Shown here piece after piece: positions 7,938-15,095 of a stretch of DNA of 36,300 nucleotides. The notes under the pieces are model-generated. The model was given only the letters and a program-made list of their open reading frames with translations. It was not told where the DNA came from and made no database searches. The stretch's first letter is position 1. Each line of letters begins with the position of its first letter. Both the position numbers and the translations under genes were made by a program. This DNA comes from an uncultured Collinsella sp. (lineage in GTDB: Bacteria; Actinomycetota; Coriobacteriia; Coriobacteriales; Coriobacteriaceae), in NCBI GenBank assembly GCA_900549455.1, contig UROM01000006.1, positions 1-36,300 on the forward strand. The letters are read 5' to 3'.

Positions 7938-8567
7938 TTACAAAGCGGCCAAAATGTCGGTCAGATTATCGATAACGGCATCGGCTCGCGATTGGTCGAG
8001 GTTGACGCCCTCGTGCGGACGCAGTGCCAGGACGCGGGCGCCGGAGCGCTTGCCGGCCTCGATGCCCAAAGGCGAATCCTCGATAACCAGGCACTCGGCA
8101 GGCTCCACCCCCAGCGCCTCCATGGCGCGCAGGTAGATCTCGGGATCGGGCTTAAACGCGCTGCACTCGTGACCGCTGATAGTGTAGTCCAGCACGTCGG
8201 CGATACCGGCAATCTCCACCAGCTCGTCAATAAGCTCGCGATAGGACGAGCTTGCGATGGCACACTTCACGCCGCGCTCGTGCAGCTCACGCATCACCGG
8301 CTCCGTCTGCTCGTTGAGAAGCTCGGCATACGGAACGGGGTGGTCCGGGCTGTAGACCTGCTTGTACTCCACGCGCAGGCGCTCGCGCAGCTCAACATCG
8401 TCGGGCACCAGCGCCTTCCAGATGGCAGGCTCGTTAGACCCCGAAAGATCGGGGATCTCGTCAAAGTGGAAGCCCTTCTCTTCCATAAATGCCACGCGGC
8501 GACGGTTGTAGAACCACTCGGTATCGACCAGCACGCCGTCCATGTCAAACAGCACTGCCTTGATCAT
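7938..8567 (-). CDS. HAD-superfamily sugar-phosphate phosphatase / beta-PGM-like hydrolase
   Basis: 209 aa, subfamily I HAD with helical cap. Motif I FDMDGVLVD gives the nucleophile Asp8 and general acid Asp10; motif II is CAIASSS; motif III/IV are KPDPEIYLRAMEALG and CLVIEDSPLGIEAG. Such proteins dephosphorylate sugar phosphates or interconvert them (beta-phosphoglucomutase type); the substrate cannot be told from sequence. The open frame extends upstream to 8630, but AAAGGAG sits six bases before ATG 8567 and the upstream extension crosses the terminator at 8590-8619, so 8567 is chosen. It lies downstream of SIS2 and may work on the same sugar-phosphate pool, though the terminator between them would limit read-through. 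Confidence 0.85.
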   Translation of the reverse strand: MIKAVLFDMDGVLVDTEWFYNRRRVAFMEEKGFHFDEIPDLSGSNEPAIWKALVPDDVELRERLRVEYKQVYSPDHPVPYAELLNEQTEPVMRELHERGVKCAIASSSYRELIDELVEIAGIADVLDYTISGHECSAFKPDPEIYLRAMEALGVEPAECLVIEDSPLGIEAGKRSGARVLALRPHEGVNLDQSRADAVIDNLTDILAAL

Positions 8568-8582
8568 ACGCATCTCCTTTCG

Positions 8583-8619
8583 ATAGCAAAAAAAGGGGAC
8601 GGGGCGCAAACCCCATCCC
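8583..8619 (-). terminator. Terminator after SIS2 / PTS operon
   Basis: On the minus strand GGGGATGGGG pairs with CCCCGTCCCC (one G-T pair) around a six-base loop, and a run of seven T follows. It lies between the SIS2 stop codon (8655) and the HAD start (8567), so it ends the IIAB-IIC-IID-SIS2 transcript. Confidence 0.88.
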
Positions 8620-8654
8620 CTCTCAATCAACCCGTAAGGTCTACTTACTTGTGA

Positions 8655-9638
8655 TTAGTAGGAAAGCTTCCACATGTAGCGACGCATGGTCAGCGGGTGC
8701 TGACGGGCCTCGGCGATCTGGTTGCCGTACTCGCGCATAACGGCGAGGTGCAGCAGCGGGTTGAAGTAGGTGATGACGCTCGCGGGCACGGCGTCAGCCA
8801 GGCCGTAGTCCTTGGAGTCGATCAGAGCGACCTTGGCGCCCATGCGCTCAAGGAAGGTGAGGGCGCGTGCGTCCATCGGACGGGTAGCGCCATCGGACAT
8901 GAAGAAGACGTAGGGCTTACCCTCGGTGGAAACCTCGAACGGGCCGTGGAAGTACTCGCCGGTGTTGTAGGCGGCGGCGTCGATCCACTGCATCTCGGTG
9001 AACAGGAAGGCGGCGTGAGAATAAGCCATCTTCTCGGAGGCACCGGAAGCCATGAAGTAGATCATCTTGTCGTCCTTGAAGTCCTCGGCGAACTTCTTGG
9101 CGAGCTTCTTGCAGTGCTGAGCGGCGTTCTCGCAGAGATCGAAGATGTTGGTGAGGCCGGTGATCATGTCCTCGTAGTGGTCATAGCCCTCGGTCTGCTG
9201 AAGGATCTCGACAGCAAGAGCGATGGCATAGCCGGGCTTCTCGCACTTGGCAGCGTAGTTGGCGTGGAAGCCGTGAACGATGACATGGTCGGCGTCGACG
9301 GTCAGAGCGGAGCCAGCCTTGTTGGTGAGGGAGACGACCGGGCAGTTGTGCTTCTTGGCGGTCTTGTTGGCCTCGACGGTCTCGGGCGTGGAGCCACCGA
9401 GGGAGCAGGTGATCACGAAGGTGTGCTCGTTGACCCAGGAAGGCGTGTCGTAGTTGAACTCGTTAGCGGTGAAGATCTGAACGTTCAGCTTGTCCGTGTT
9501 GTTGGCCAGGAAGTACTTGGCGGGGTAAAGGTCGGACATGGAAGCGCCGCAGCCGACGAAGGCGACGCTGTGGATCTCGTGGTTGGACAGGACGTCAGCG
9601 ACGATCTGCTTAGGGAGGTTAAGGTCGATCTCGTACAT
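8655..9638 (-). CDS. SIS-domain sugar-phosphate deglycase/isomerase, FrlB-like (SIS2)
   Basis: 327 aa. The first SIS lobe has FVGCGASMSDLYPAKYFL and CSLGGSTPETVEA; the second has FMASGASEKMAYSHA and NTGEYFHGPFE; the end is RRYMWKLSY. The putative catalytic pair is Glu215 and His231. It is last in the PTS operon IIAB-IIC-IID-SIS2, so it probably acts on the phosphosugar the PTS imports. By analogy with gfrE/gfrF beside a mannose-family PTS in Salmonella, this would be an Amadori-product 6-phosphate deglycase (inference). The frame is open to 9737, but AAAGGA lies nine bases before ATG 9638 and an ATG three codons earlier directly abuts that site, so 9638 is chosen. A 198-base gap with two hairpins separates it from IID. 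Confidence 0.83.
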   Translation of the reverse strand: MYEIDLNLPKQIVADVLSNHEIHSVAFVGCGASMSDLYPAKYFLANNTDKLNVQIFTANEFNYDTPSWVNEHTFVITCSLGGSTPETVEANKTAKKHNCPVVSLTNKAGSALTVDADHVIVHGFHANYAAKCEKPGYAIALAVEILQQTEGYDHYEDMITGLTNIFDLCENAAQHCKKLAKKFAEDFKDDKMIYFMASGASEKMAYSHAAFLFTEMQWIDAAAYNTGEYFHGPFEVSTEGKPYVFFMSDGATRPMDARALTFLERMGAKVALIDSKDYGLADAVPASVITYFNPLLHLAVMREYGNQIAEARQHPLTMRRYMWKLSY

Positions 9639-9728
9639 CTGACACATTCCTTTCGATTTTTGCGGCGCCACTTTGCCGGACGCACGCAGGGTTACCGTGA
9701 TTTGGACCGAGTCACCGGCCCGTTGAGG

Positions 9729-9803
9729 ATGTGTCAAAGGAACTGTCCCTTTGACACATTTAGGGATGGAAGCCTGCCTGGGGTATGGGATGTCAGGCAG
9801 GCT
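9729..9803. repeat. Two hairpins between the IID and SIS2 genes
   Basis: A 10-bp perfect stem AGCCTGCCTG/CAGGCAGGCT (9771-9780 with 9794-9803) lies just downstream of IID on the minus strand. A 12-bp perfect stem ATGTGTCAAAGG with its complement (9729-9740, 9748-9759) follows. Neither has a T tract. They could be RNA-processing or stability elements setting PTS versus SIS2 mRNA levels, or dispersed repeats: the GGGACAG stretch in the second recurs in the repeat at 15982-16019. Confidence 0.7.
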
Positions 9804-9836
9804 CCCCGGGGAAAGCGATTAGACGCTTGGTCGCGA

Positions 9837-10670
9837 CTAGGCCAGGATGCCGGCCGCGGAGAGGGCGATGCCGCCCACGATGGCGATCACGAGAAGCCAA
9901 CCGGTGTTGACGTTCTTCTTGATGAGCCAGTACATAAGGCCAGTGAGGCCAAGGGAGATCATCTGGGGCATCATGCCATCCAGGATGTCCTGGATAACGA
10001 CGGTGCCCTCAGCGAACTGCAGCGGGGTGGTGGCGCCGATCAGCGTAGCGATCATGCCGCCCACGGACATAAGACCCACGATGCCGCAGACATACATGAG
10101 CTTCTCCATGAGGTCGCCGCCCTGAAGCTTGCTCAGGTACTCGTGGCCGCCCTGATAGCCCATCTTGGCTGCGAACCAAGTGATCAGCACAGAGGGGACG
10201 ATGGAGATGAGCATGGCCAGGATCGGGCCCATGATGGAGCCCTGCTGAGCCAGCTGAACGCCCAGGCCAAAGGCGATAACGCGAATGGTGCCCTGGAAGA
10301 AGGAGTCACCGATGCCGGAAAGCGGACCCATGAGGGAGGTCTTGACCGCGTTGATCGAATCGGGATCGAAGTTCTCGGGATCCTTGGCGTACTCCTCCTC
10401 CATGGAGGCGGCGAGGCCCAGGATGAAAGCGCTCGTCTGCGGGGTGCAGTTGTAGAACGCCATGTGACGGTGGTAAGCCTCTTTCTTAGCAGCGAGCTGC
10501 TTGGGGTCGGACTCATCCGGATAGAGGCGATCGAGCGTGGGAACCATGCCGTAGAGGAAGCCCATGTTCATCTGACGCTCGTAGTTCCAAGAGGCCTGGA
10601 TGGCCCAGGAGCGCCAGAAGAACTGGCTGACCTTCTTGTTCAGGGACACGTCCTTGGTTGCGGTTGCCAT
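9837..10670 (-). CDS. PTS mannose-family transporter subunit IID
   Basis: 277 aa, one of the two membrane subunits of a mannose/fructose/sorbose-type PTS permease. Family segments include FWRSWAIQASWNYERQMN near the N-terminus, then TPQTSAFILGLAASMEEEYA, KTSLMGPLSGIGDSFFQGT (the conserved SLMGPLAGIGD block) and hydrophobic stretches in the second half. With IIC it forms the sugar channel, and phosphate arrives through the IIAB protein encoded first in the operon. The frame extends upstream to 10787 through the IIC gene, but ATG 10670 with AGGAGG upstream is clearly the start. It begins 13 bases after the IIC stop codon, consistent with co-translation. Confidence 0.95.
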   Translation of the reverse strand: MATATKDVSLNKKVSQFFWRSWAIQASWNYERQMNMGFLYGMVPTLDRLYPDESDPKQLAAKKEAYHRHMAFYNCTPQTSAFILGLAASMEEEYAKDPENFDPDSINAVKTSLMGPLSGIGDSFFQGTIRVIAFGLGVQLAQQGSIMGPILAMLISIVPSVLITWFAAKMGYQGGHEYLSKLQGGDLMEKLMYVCGIVGLMSVGGMIATLIGATTPLQFAEGTVVIQDILDGMMPQMISLGLTGLMYWLIKKNVNTGWLLVIAIVGGIALSAAGILA

Positions 10671-10683
10671 AGTGTGTTCCTCC

Positions 10684-11478
10684 TTAGTCTTCGTCGTCTT
10701 CGAGCGGATCGTAGTCGGAATCGACACCGGCGGCTGCATGGGAACCGTTGAACTTGAAGCCCATGAAGACGACAGCCAGGCACACACCGATCAGAGCGAC
10801 CGCGATGACGGACAGGTTGAGGTAAGCGGCGAGCAGGAAACCGATGAATAGGAACGGAGTCATACCCTTCTTGATCATCATGGTGAGCAGCAGGGCCAAG
10901 CCGTAGGCGGTCATGATCTTGGTCGAAACGTTAAGACCAGTGGACAGCCACTCGGGAACCATGTTGACGATGGCCTGGACCAGGTCGGTGCCAACAAAGA
11001 CGGCGAGGAAGATCGGCAGGAAGTACATGACGGCGTACAGACCGGAGCCGGCGCAGATGTGCATACGGTAGGCGGTCTTGAACTTTCCGTTATCGATCGC
11101 GCTATCTGCCACATGGGTGAGGGCGGCGATGATGGAACGGAACACGATGCCGAGGAGCTGACCCAGGACGGCGACCGGGATGGCGATCGTCATGGCGGTC
11201 TCGGCGGAAGCATCGGTCAGCCACGCAAAGGCAGCGGCCACGATGCCGCCCAGGACCATATCGGGCGGAACGGCGGCGCCGACCTGCACCAGGCCCATGG
11301 ACACGAGCTCGACGGCGGCACCGACGGCAAGGCCGGTGGGCACATCGCCCAGCAGCAGACCGACGAGCGTAGCGCCAACGAGGGGCTGCTCGAAGTTAAG
11401 ACGACCGAGCAGGCGGGAGTCCCACATGCAGAACACGCCGACGAGGCCGACGAGCACCGCACTGATGAACGTATTCAT
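10684..11478 (-). CDS. PTS mannose-family transporter subunit IIC
   Basis: 264 aa, multi-pass membrane protein. The N-terminus MNTFISAVLVGLVGVFCMWD and the blocks EQPLVGATLVGLLLGDVPTG and AAVELVSMGLVQVGAAVPPD are typical of sorbose/mannose IIC, which provides much of the sugar path. The C-terminus is acidic (SDYDPLEDDED) and cytoplasmic. The ATG at 11478 has AAAGGAG upstream. It is the second gene of the IIAB-IIC-IID-SIS2 operon, 36 bases after the IIAB stop. Confidence 0.95.
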   Translation of the reverse strand: MNTFISAVLVGLVGVFCMWDSRLLGRLNFEQPLVGATLVGLLLGDVPTGLAVGAAVELVSMGLVQVGAAVPPDMVLGGIVAAAFAWLTDASAETAMTIAIPVAVLGQLLGIVFRSIIAALTHVADSAIDNGKFKTAYRMHICAGSGLYAVMYFLPIFLAVFVGTDLVQAIVNMVPEWLSTGLNVSTKIMTAYGLALLLTMMIKKGMTPFLFIGFLLAAYLNLSVIAVALIGVCLAVVFMGFKFNGSHAAAGVDSDYDPLEDDED

Positions 11479-11514
11479 ACCCTTCTCCTTTCAGTCAGGC
11501 AAAAGCCTGGTTGA

Positions 11515-12438
11515 TTACAGCTTGGCGTCGATGTCGACGCTCTGATACGTAGGGGTCTGCTGGACGTAGAGCTTGATGCCCATGTCGAGCAGCTGGTTGA
11601 CGTCTGCCTTCTGGGTGGCGTCGAGGAAGACGGAGCTGTCCTTGCCGCCGACCTGATCAGCACCGTCGTGGTTGGCGGTGGCGCCCAGGTTGATGGCGTC
11701 GAGCTTGTAGCCCTGGCAGAACTGCAGCATCTCGGCAGTGTTGCCAAAGACGAACATGACGCGCTCGCCGAGGGTGTTGAGCTTGTCCATCTTGGCGAGG
11801 GCACGCTCGACGGTGAAGACGTTCAGGCGAACGCCCTGGGGCTTGGCCAGCTTAAGAGCGCCCTTCTTGATGTCATCGTTGGCGGCAGCGTTGTCGACGA
11901 CGATGATGCGCTCGGCCTGAACCTTGGTGGTCCAGGTAAAGACGACCTGGCCGTGCAGCAGACGGTAGTCAAGACGTGCGAGGACGATCTTGGCGGGACC
12001 GGAGCTGTGACGGGGCGCCTTGGCCTTCTTGGCGGGAGCCGCGGCAGCCTCGACCGGTGCGTTGGGGTTGGTCAGGCCGGTGCGGGCCTCGTTGATGAGG
12101 GCCGCGAGCTCGGCGCCCTTGACGGGGACGGGGCTTATAGCGAGCGTCAGTGCCAGCGGAATGTTGAAACCGCTGACAACCGTGAACTTCGTGCCGTTCT
12201 TGGAAAGCTCGACCATGTTGTTGTTGACCGAGCTGCCGAGCATATCGGTCAGCACATAGACGGTGTCGTCCGTGTTGAACGTGGCGATCATGGCGTCCAC
12301 CTTATTGGTGATGGGCTCCTTGTCGTCACGAGCAAGCGACACGACGTGGACGTTCGACACGTCGCCGAGAACCATCTCGAGCGTGTCTTTGGCGCCTGCG
12401 GCCAGGCCGCCATGAGATGCGAGAATGATCTGATTCAT
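11515..12438 (-). CDS. PTS mannose-family subunits IIA and IIB, fused
   Basis: 307 aa cytoplasmic phosphocarrier. The IIA domain (about 1-120) starts MNQIILASHGG with phospho-accepting His9 and has the DMLGSSVNNN block. A Pro/Ala/Lys-rich linker (about 126-147) joins it to the IIB domain (148-307), which has RLDYRLLHGQVVFTW with phospho-accepting His162. Phosphate passes HPr to His9 to His162 to the sugar. This fused order is the ManX type; gfr-type systems have separate A and B proteins. The ATG at 12438 follows AAGGAGGAGG, an unusually strong ribosome site. It is the first gene of the operon, with a TATAAT box and a palindromic candidate operator just upstream. Confidence 0.95.
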   Translation of the reverse strand: MNQIILASHGGLAAGAKDTLEMVLGDVSNVHVVSLARDDKEPITNKVDAMIATFNTDDTVYVLTDMLGSSVNNNMVELSKNGTKFTVVSGFNIPLALTLAISPVPVKGAELAALINEARTGLTNPNAPVEAAAAPAKKAKAPRHSSGPAKIVLARLDYRLLHGQVVFTWTTKVQAERIIVVDNAAANDDIKKGALKLAKPQGVRLNVFTVERALAKMDKLNTLGERVMFVFGNTAEMLQFCQGYKLDAINLGATANHDGADQVGGKDSSVFLDATQKADVNQLLDMGIKLYVQQTPTYQSVDIDAKL

Positions 12439-12464
12439 CTTGCCTCCTCCTTTTCGTTATGGTC

Positions 12465-12483
12465 ATTATAACGTCTTATACGT
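12465..12483 (-). promoter_or_regulatory. PTS operon promoter -10 box with adjoining ACGT-N5-ACGT operator
   Basis: A perfect TATAAT (12465-12470, minus strand) sits 27 bases before the IIAB start. The palindrome ACGT-CTTAT-ACGT (12471-12483) lies directly upstream, in the spacer between -10 and -35, where a bound repressor would block RNA polymerase. No good -35 is visible. TATAACGTCT is shared exactly with the upstream region of regulator 2 (6399-6408). A near copy, ACGT-TATAG-TCGT, precedes the DMT transporter at 13744-13756. Confidence 0.6.
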
Positions 12484-12621
12484 TGCGGATATTGCTAATT
12501 AGTATAAAGACCGTTCGCGGGTGAAAATCGACCGTTGACGGGTTTAACGTACTTGAAACGTTGGGGCTGGGTAGGCCGGCGCTGGCTGGATAACCCGAGG
12601 TCAGACCCTGCGCGCAATCCT

Positions 12622-13704
12622 CTATCGCACGAAGTACCAGGGGCTTTCCTGTACGGTGGGTTCCAGCGCAATGCCGGTGCGCTCCTTAAACAGATCCATG
12701 TCCTGCGATTTCTCCGTCCACCACGCGTTGGGCTTAAAGGTCATGCTCTCAACAACATGACCGACAAACACACTGTTGCGCAGCTTGGAGAAGTCGGTGT
12801 TCATAATCAGGATGGACGCGAGCACCAGCACGATGCCCAGGACTTTGATCACGCCGGCGGGCTCGGCATAGACACCAATGCCCACCAGTACGGTAACGAC
12901 CGTCTCGAAAGACATTACGACGGGAACTTTCGATGTCTCGAGCCCCATGGACAGACCCTGCATATATAAGATGTAAGCCACGGCTGTGGGGATGAGTCCA
13001 AAGCCAAGGAACAGCAGCAGCAGCTGTGGCGACATTGCCGCGGCGACATCCGGCCACGGAGCCGCGATAGCCGCCATAACCGCACCGCCAAAAACAAAGC
13101 CCCAAAACGTGACAGCCAGCGGGTGGACCGTCTTGGTTGCTATCCGGCTAAACACCGCGAGCGACGCACCACAAAGGCCTGCAATCACGCCCGACGTGAC
13201 GCCCCAAACCGAAAAATGAAAACCGGAAAGGTCGCCATTGGTCACCGCAAGCACGCAGCCAACGATGTTAAAGACAATGGCAACGAGCTTGTTGGGGGTC
13301 ACGTCCTCGCGATAAAGCACGCGGCCGAGCATGACGCCAAACACCGGCGAGGTGTAGAGCAGCACCGAGGCCGTAGACATACCCACCTCGCGCATGCACT
13401 CGTAATAGCAGGTGTTGGCGGCGGCTAAACCGACGATACCGACAAGCGCGCAGGGGACGAGCTCTTTGGGGCTTGCCTTGAATAGCGCCAGGGGACCCTG
13501 AGCCACGGTAGACCCCTCACCCGGACGGCAGCCCATAAACATCAGGACCGGCGCCAAGATAAGCGCTCCGACCAACAAGCGAAAGGCCGCCATGCTCTGA
13601 GACGAAACGCCCATGGCCGCAATGCCGTTTACAAAGATTCCGATGCTGCCCCACATAAGCGCGGCGATCAGCACCAGCACATAGCCCAGATTGCTTTTCT
13701 TCAA
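12622..13704 (-). CDS. EamA-family (DMT superfamily) membrane transporter
   Basis: 360 aa with about ten hydrophobic segments in two EamA repeats. The first starts GYVLVLIAALMWGSIGIFVNG; the second covers about residues 165-305. Conserved features include SVLLYTSPVFGVML and SFETVVTVLVG. Members export or import metabolites such as amino acids or nucleosides; the substrate is not predictable. After the last membrane segment there is an unusual soluble tail of about 50 residues (NSVFVGHVVESMTFKPNAWW onward). I place the start at TTG 13704, which has GAGGAGG five bases upstream. The ATG at 13740 has no ribosome site and touches the candidate promoter/operator at 13744-13756. Confidence 0.82.
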   Translation of the reverse strand: MKKSNLGYVLVLIAALMWGSIGIFVNGIAAMGVSSQSMAAFRLLVGALILAPVLMFMGCRPGEGSTVAQGPLALFKASPKELVPCALVGIVGLAAANTCYYECMREVGMSTASVLLYTSPVFGVMLGRVLYREDVTPNKLVAIVFNIVGCVLAVTNGDLSGFHFSVWGVTSGVIAGLCGASLAVFSRIATKTVHPLAVTFWGFVFGGAVMAAIAAPWPDVAAAMSPQLLLLFLGFGLIPTAVAYILYMQGLSMGLETSKVPVVMSFETVVTVLVGIGVYAEPAGVIKVLGIVLVLASILIMNTDFSKLRNSVFVGHVVESMTFKPNAWWTEKSQDMDLFKERTGIALEPTVQESPWYFVR

Positions 13705-13743
13705 CGCAGCCTCCTCGGTATTGTTTCCAATATGTTTCATACT

Positions 13744-13785
13744 ACGTTATAGTCGTTATATACATTTTTCAAGACACAAATCGCC
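13744..13785 (-). promoter_or_regulatory. Candidate promoter and operator of the DMT transporter
   Basis: ACGT-TATAG-TCGT (13744-13756) is a one-mismatch version of the palindrome before regulator 2 and the PTS. On the minus strand TATAACG occurs twice in tandem here. TTGAAA lies upstream of TATAAC, a possible -35/-10 pair with a short 15-base spacer. If correct, the DMT transporter belongs to the regulator-2 regulon. Confidence 0.4.
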
Positions 13786-13815
13786 GAACGGAAAAATCTG
13801 TTTCCCCACATACTC

Positions 13816-13887
13816 ATTGGGGACGTACTTAAATGACTAGTCGTTGGGGATGTTCCTGAATGACTAGTCATTTAAGTACGTCCCCAA
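13816..13887. repeat. Palindromic repeat in the 13705-14062 gap
   Basis: A perfect 24-bp inverted repeat (13817-13840 with 13864-13887) is bounded by TTGGGG and CCCCAA. Between the arms lies a degenerate direct copy of the left arm (13845-13870, 22 of 26 bases identical, ending AATGACTAGTC). Two tandem units and one inverted unit are typical of REP/BIME-like elements. No transposase gene is in the window. Besides this repeat the 358-base gap holds the DMT promoter, the SIS3 terminator hairpin (13954-13985) and the copy B hairpin. Confidence 0.8.
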
Positions 13888-13953
13888 CGACTAAGGCGCC
13901 GCTGGTTGAGCATAAGTCAGCGAGCGGGTCGCATTTGAGGCAAGGTGGTGTGA

Positions 13954-13985
13954 AACGAAAGGGCGCTGACCTTCTGGTCGCGCCC
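13954..13985 (-). terminator. Likely terminator of SIS3
   Basis: On the minus strand GGGCGCGACC pairs with GGTCAGCGCCC (one internal mismatch, loop AGAA), followed by TTTCGTTTC. It lies about 80 bases after the SIS3 stop codon, past the copy B hairpin. Confidence 0.65.
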
Positions 13986-14022
13986 TTGAAGTTGAACGCC
14001 AGATTGTCCAAATGCGGCCCGC

Positions 14023-14063
14023 GCAGCGTCGAGCCGTTACGCCGTTCGGTAGAACGGCGTAAC
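14023..14063 (-). repeat. Post-stop hairpin element, copy B
   Basis: Overlaps the last base of the SIS3 TAG codon. A perfect 12-bp stem, minus strand GTTACGCCGTTC, with loop TACC, is followed by CGACGCTGC. It is homologous to copy A at 5596-5636. Stem positions 8/21 (G-C versus C-G) and 12/17 (T-A versus C-G) have changed together, keeping all 12 pairs in both. Confidence 0.75.
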
Positions 14064-15055
14064 TAATACTCAAGCTTCCACATGTAGCGGCGCGTCATGT
14101 AGTCCTTGTGGGTGACGGCAGAGAGCGCGCGCATGTACACATTGTTGAGGATCGGGGCAAAGATCAGGTGGTTGAAGTACTCGCTCACGCTGTCCTTGAT
14201 GTCGTTGAGGCCAAGCTCCTTGGCGTCGAGCTGATAGACGCGCTCGCCACCGTACTGGTTGACGAAGCGGATGCCGCGCTCGTCGTTGCAGCGGCTGCGG
14301 CCGACGCTGATGAGCTGGAACAGCGAGGTGCGCTTGTCCAGGATCTCGAAGGGGCCGTGGAAGAAGTCGCAGGTGTTGATGGTGCAGGAGTCGATCTGCA
14401 GCATCTCCTGCACGTTGCAGATGCTAAAGACGTAGGCGGCACCAAAGAGCGGACCCTGAGCCATCACGTTGATGCAGGGCTTGTCGGCGTTCTGCTCGGC
14501 CCACTTGGCAGCGAGCGGACGGGTGTACTCGACGGCCTTGCGATAGATGGGGTCGACCAAGTCGAACGCGGCCATAGCGGTCTCGTACTCGGCATAGCCC
14601 TCGGTCTGCTGCGTAAGCTCCATGGCGATCATGGTCACGACGGCGGAGTTGGTACGGCCCATGCAGGACTCGTCGACGGCCAGGCTGTCATACTGGATCT
14701 TGTAGTCACAGACCTCGGTGAGGCCGGACTCGTCAACATAGATGGCGATAGTGCTGGCGCCGTGGTCCTTGGCGACCTGGGCGGCGACGATGGTCTCCTT
14801 GGTGCCGCGCATGGACACGACGACGGCCAGGGTGTTCTCGTTGACGTAGGCAGGGGTTGCGTGCACGAACTCGTTGCTGGTGTAGCTGGAGCTCACGACC
14901 TGCGTGGCCTCGTGCTCCATAAAGTACTGGGCAGGATAGTTGCCGCCGTTGGATCCGCCGGCGCCAATCCACACGACGCGCTTGATGCCGCCCTTGTCTG
15001 CCTTGTCAGCCAAAACCTGGGAGACGACATCCTTAACCTGTTCCTGAGTAGTCAT
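14063..15055 (-). CDS. SIS-domain sugar-phosphate deglycase/isomerase, FrlB-like (SIS3)
   Basis: 330 aa. The first SIS lobe has VVWIGAGGSNGGNYPAQYFM and VVSMRGTKETIVAAQVA; the second has VMAQGPLFGAAYVF and INTCDFFHGPFE; the end is RRYMWKLEY. The catalytic-pair equivalents Glu217 and His233 are kept, but the GEYFHGP of SIS1 and SIS2 is CDFFHGP, with Gly-Glu replaced by Cys-Asp. The substrate may therefore differ. The gene is divergent from regulator 3 (15261) across a 205-base region with tandem ATACAnGTT repeats, a classic regulator-target layout. No PTS gene is adjacent, so it may rely on the PTS at 9837-12438 or one elsewhere. The ATG at 15055 has a ribosome site of moderate quality (AGAAAGG). 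Confidence 0.82.
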   Translation of the reverse strand: MTTQEQVKDVVSQVLADKADKGGIKRVVWIGAGGSNGGNYPAQYFMEHEATQVVSSSYTSNEFVHATPAYVNENTLAVVVSMRGTKETIVAAQVAKDHGASTIAIYVDESGLTEVCDYKIQYDSLAVDESCMGRTNSAVVTMIAMELTQQTEGYAEYETAMAAFDLVDPIYRKAVEYTRPLAAKWAEQNADKPCINVMAQGPLFGAAYVFSICNVQEMLQIDSCTINTCDFFHGPFEILDKRTSLFQLISVGRSRCNDERGIRFVNQYGGERVYQLDAKELGLNDIKDSVSEYFNHLIFAPILNNVYMRALSAVTHKDYMTRRYMWKLEY

Positions 15056-15095
15056 CGTGCATCAGCCTTTCTTCTCGTTTGATGCTCTCGATGGC

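Noticed and set aside
8568..8630. Longer start of the HAD phosphatase
   Set aside because: The extension reads through the operon terminator hairpin at 8583-8619, and a strong ribosome site precedes ATG 8567.
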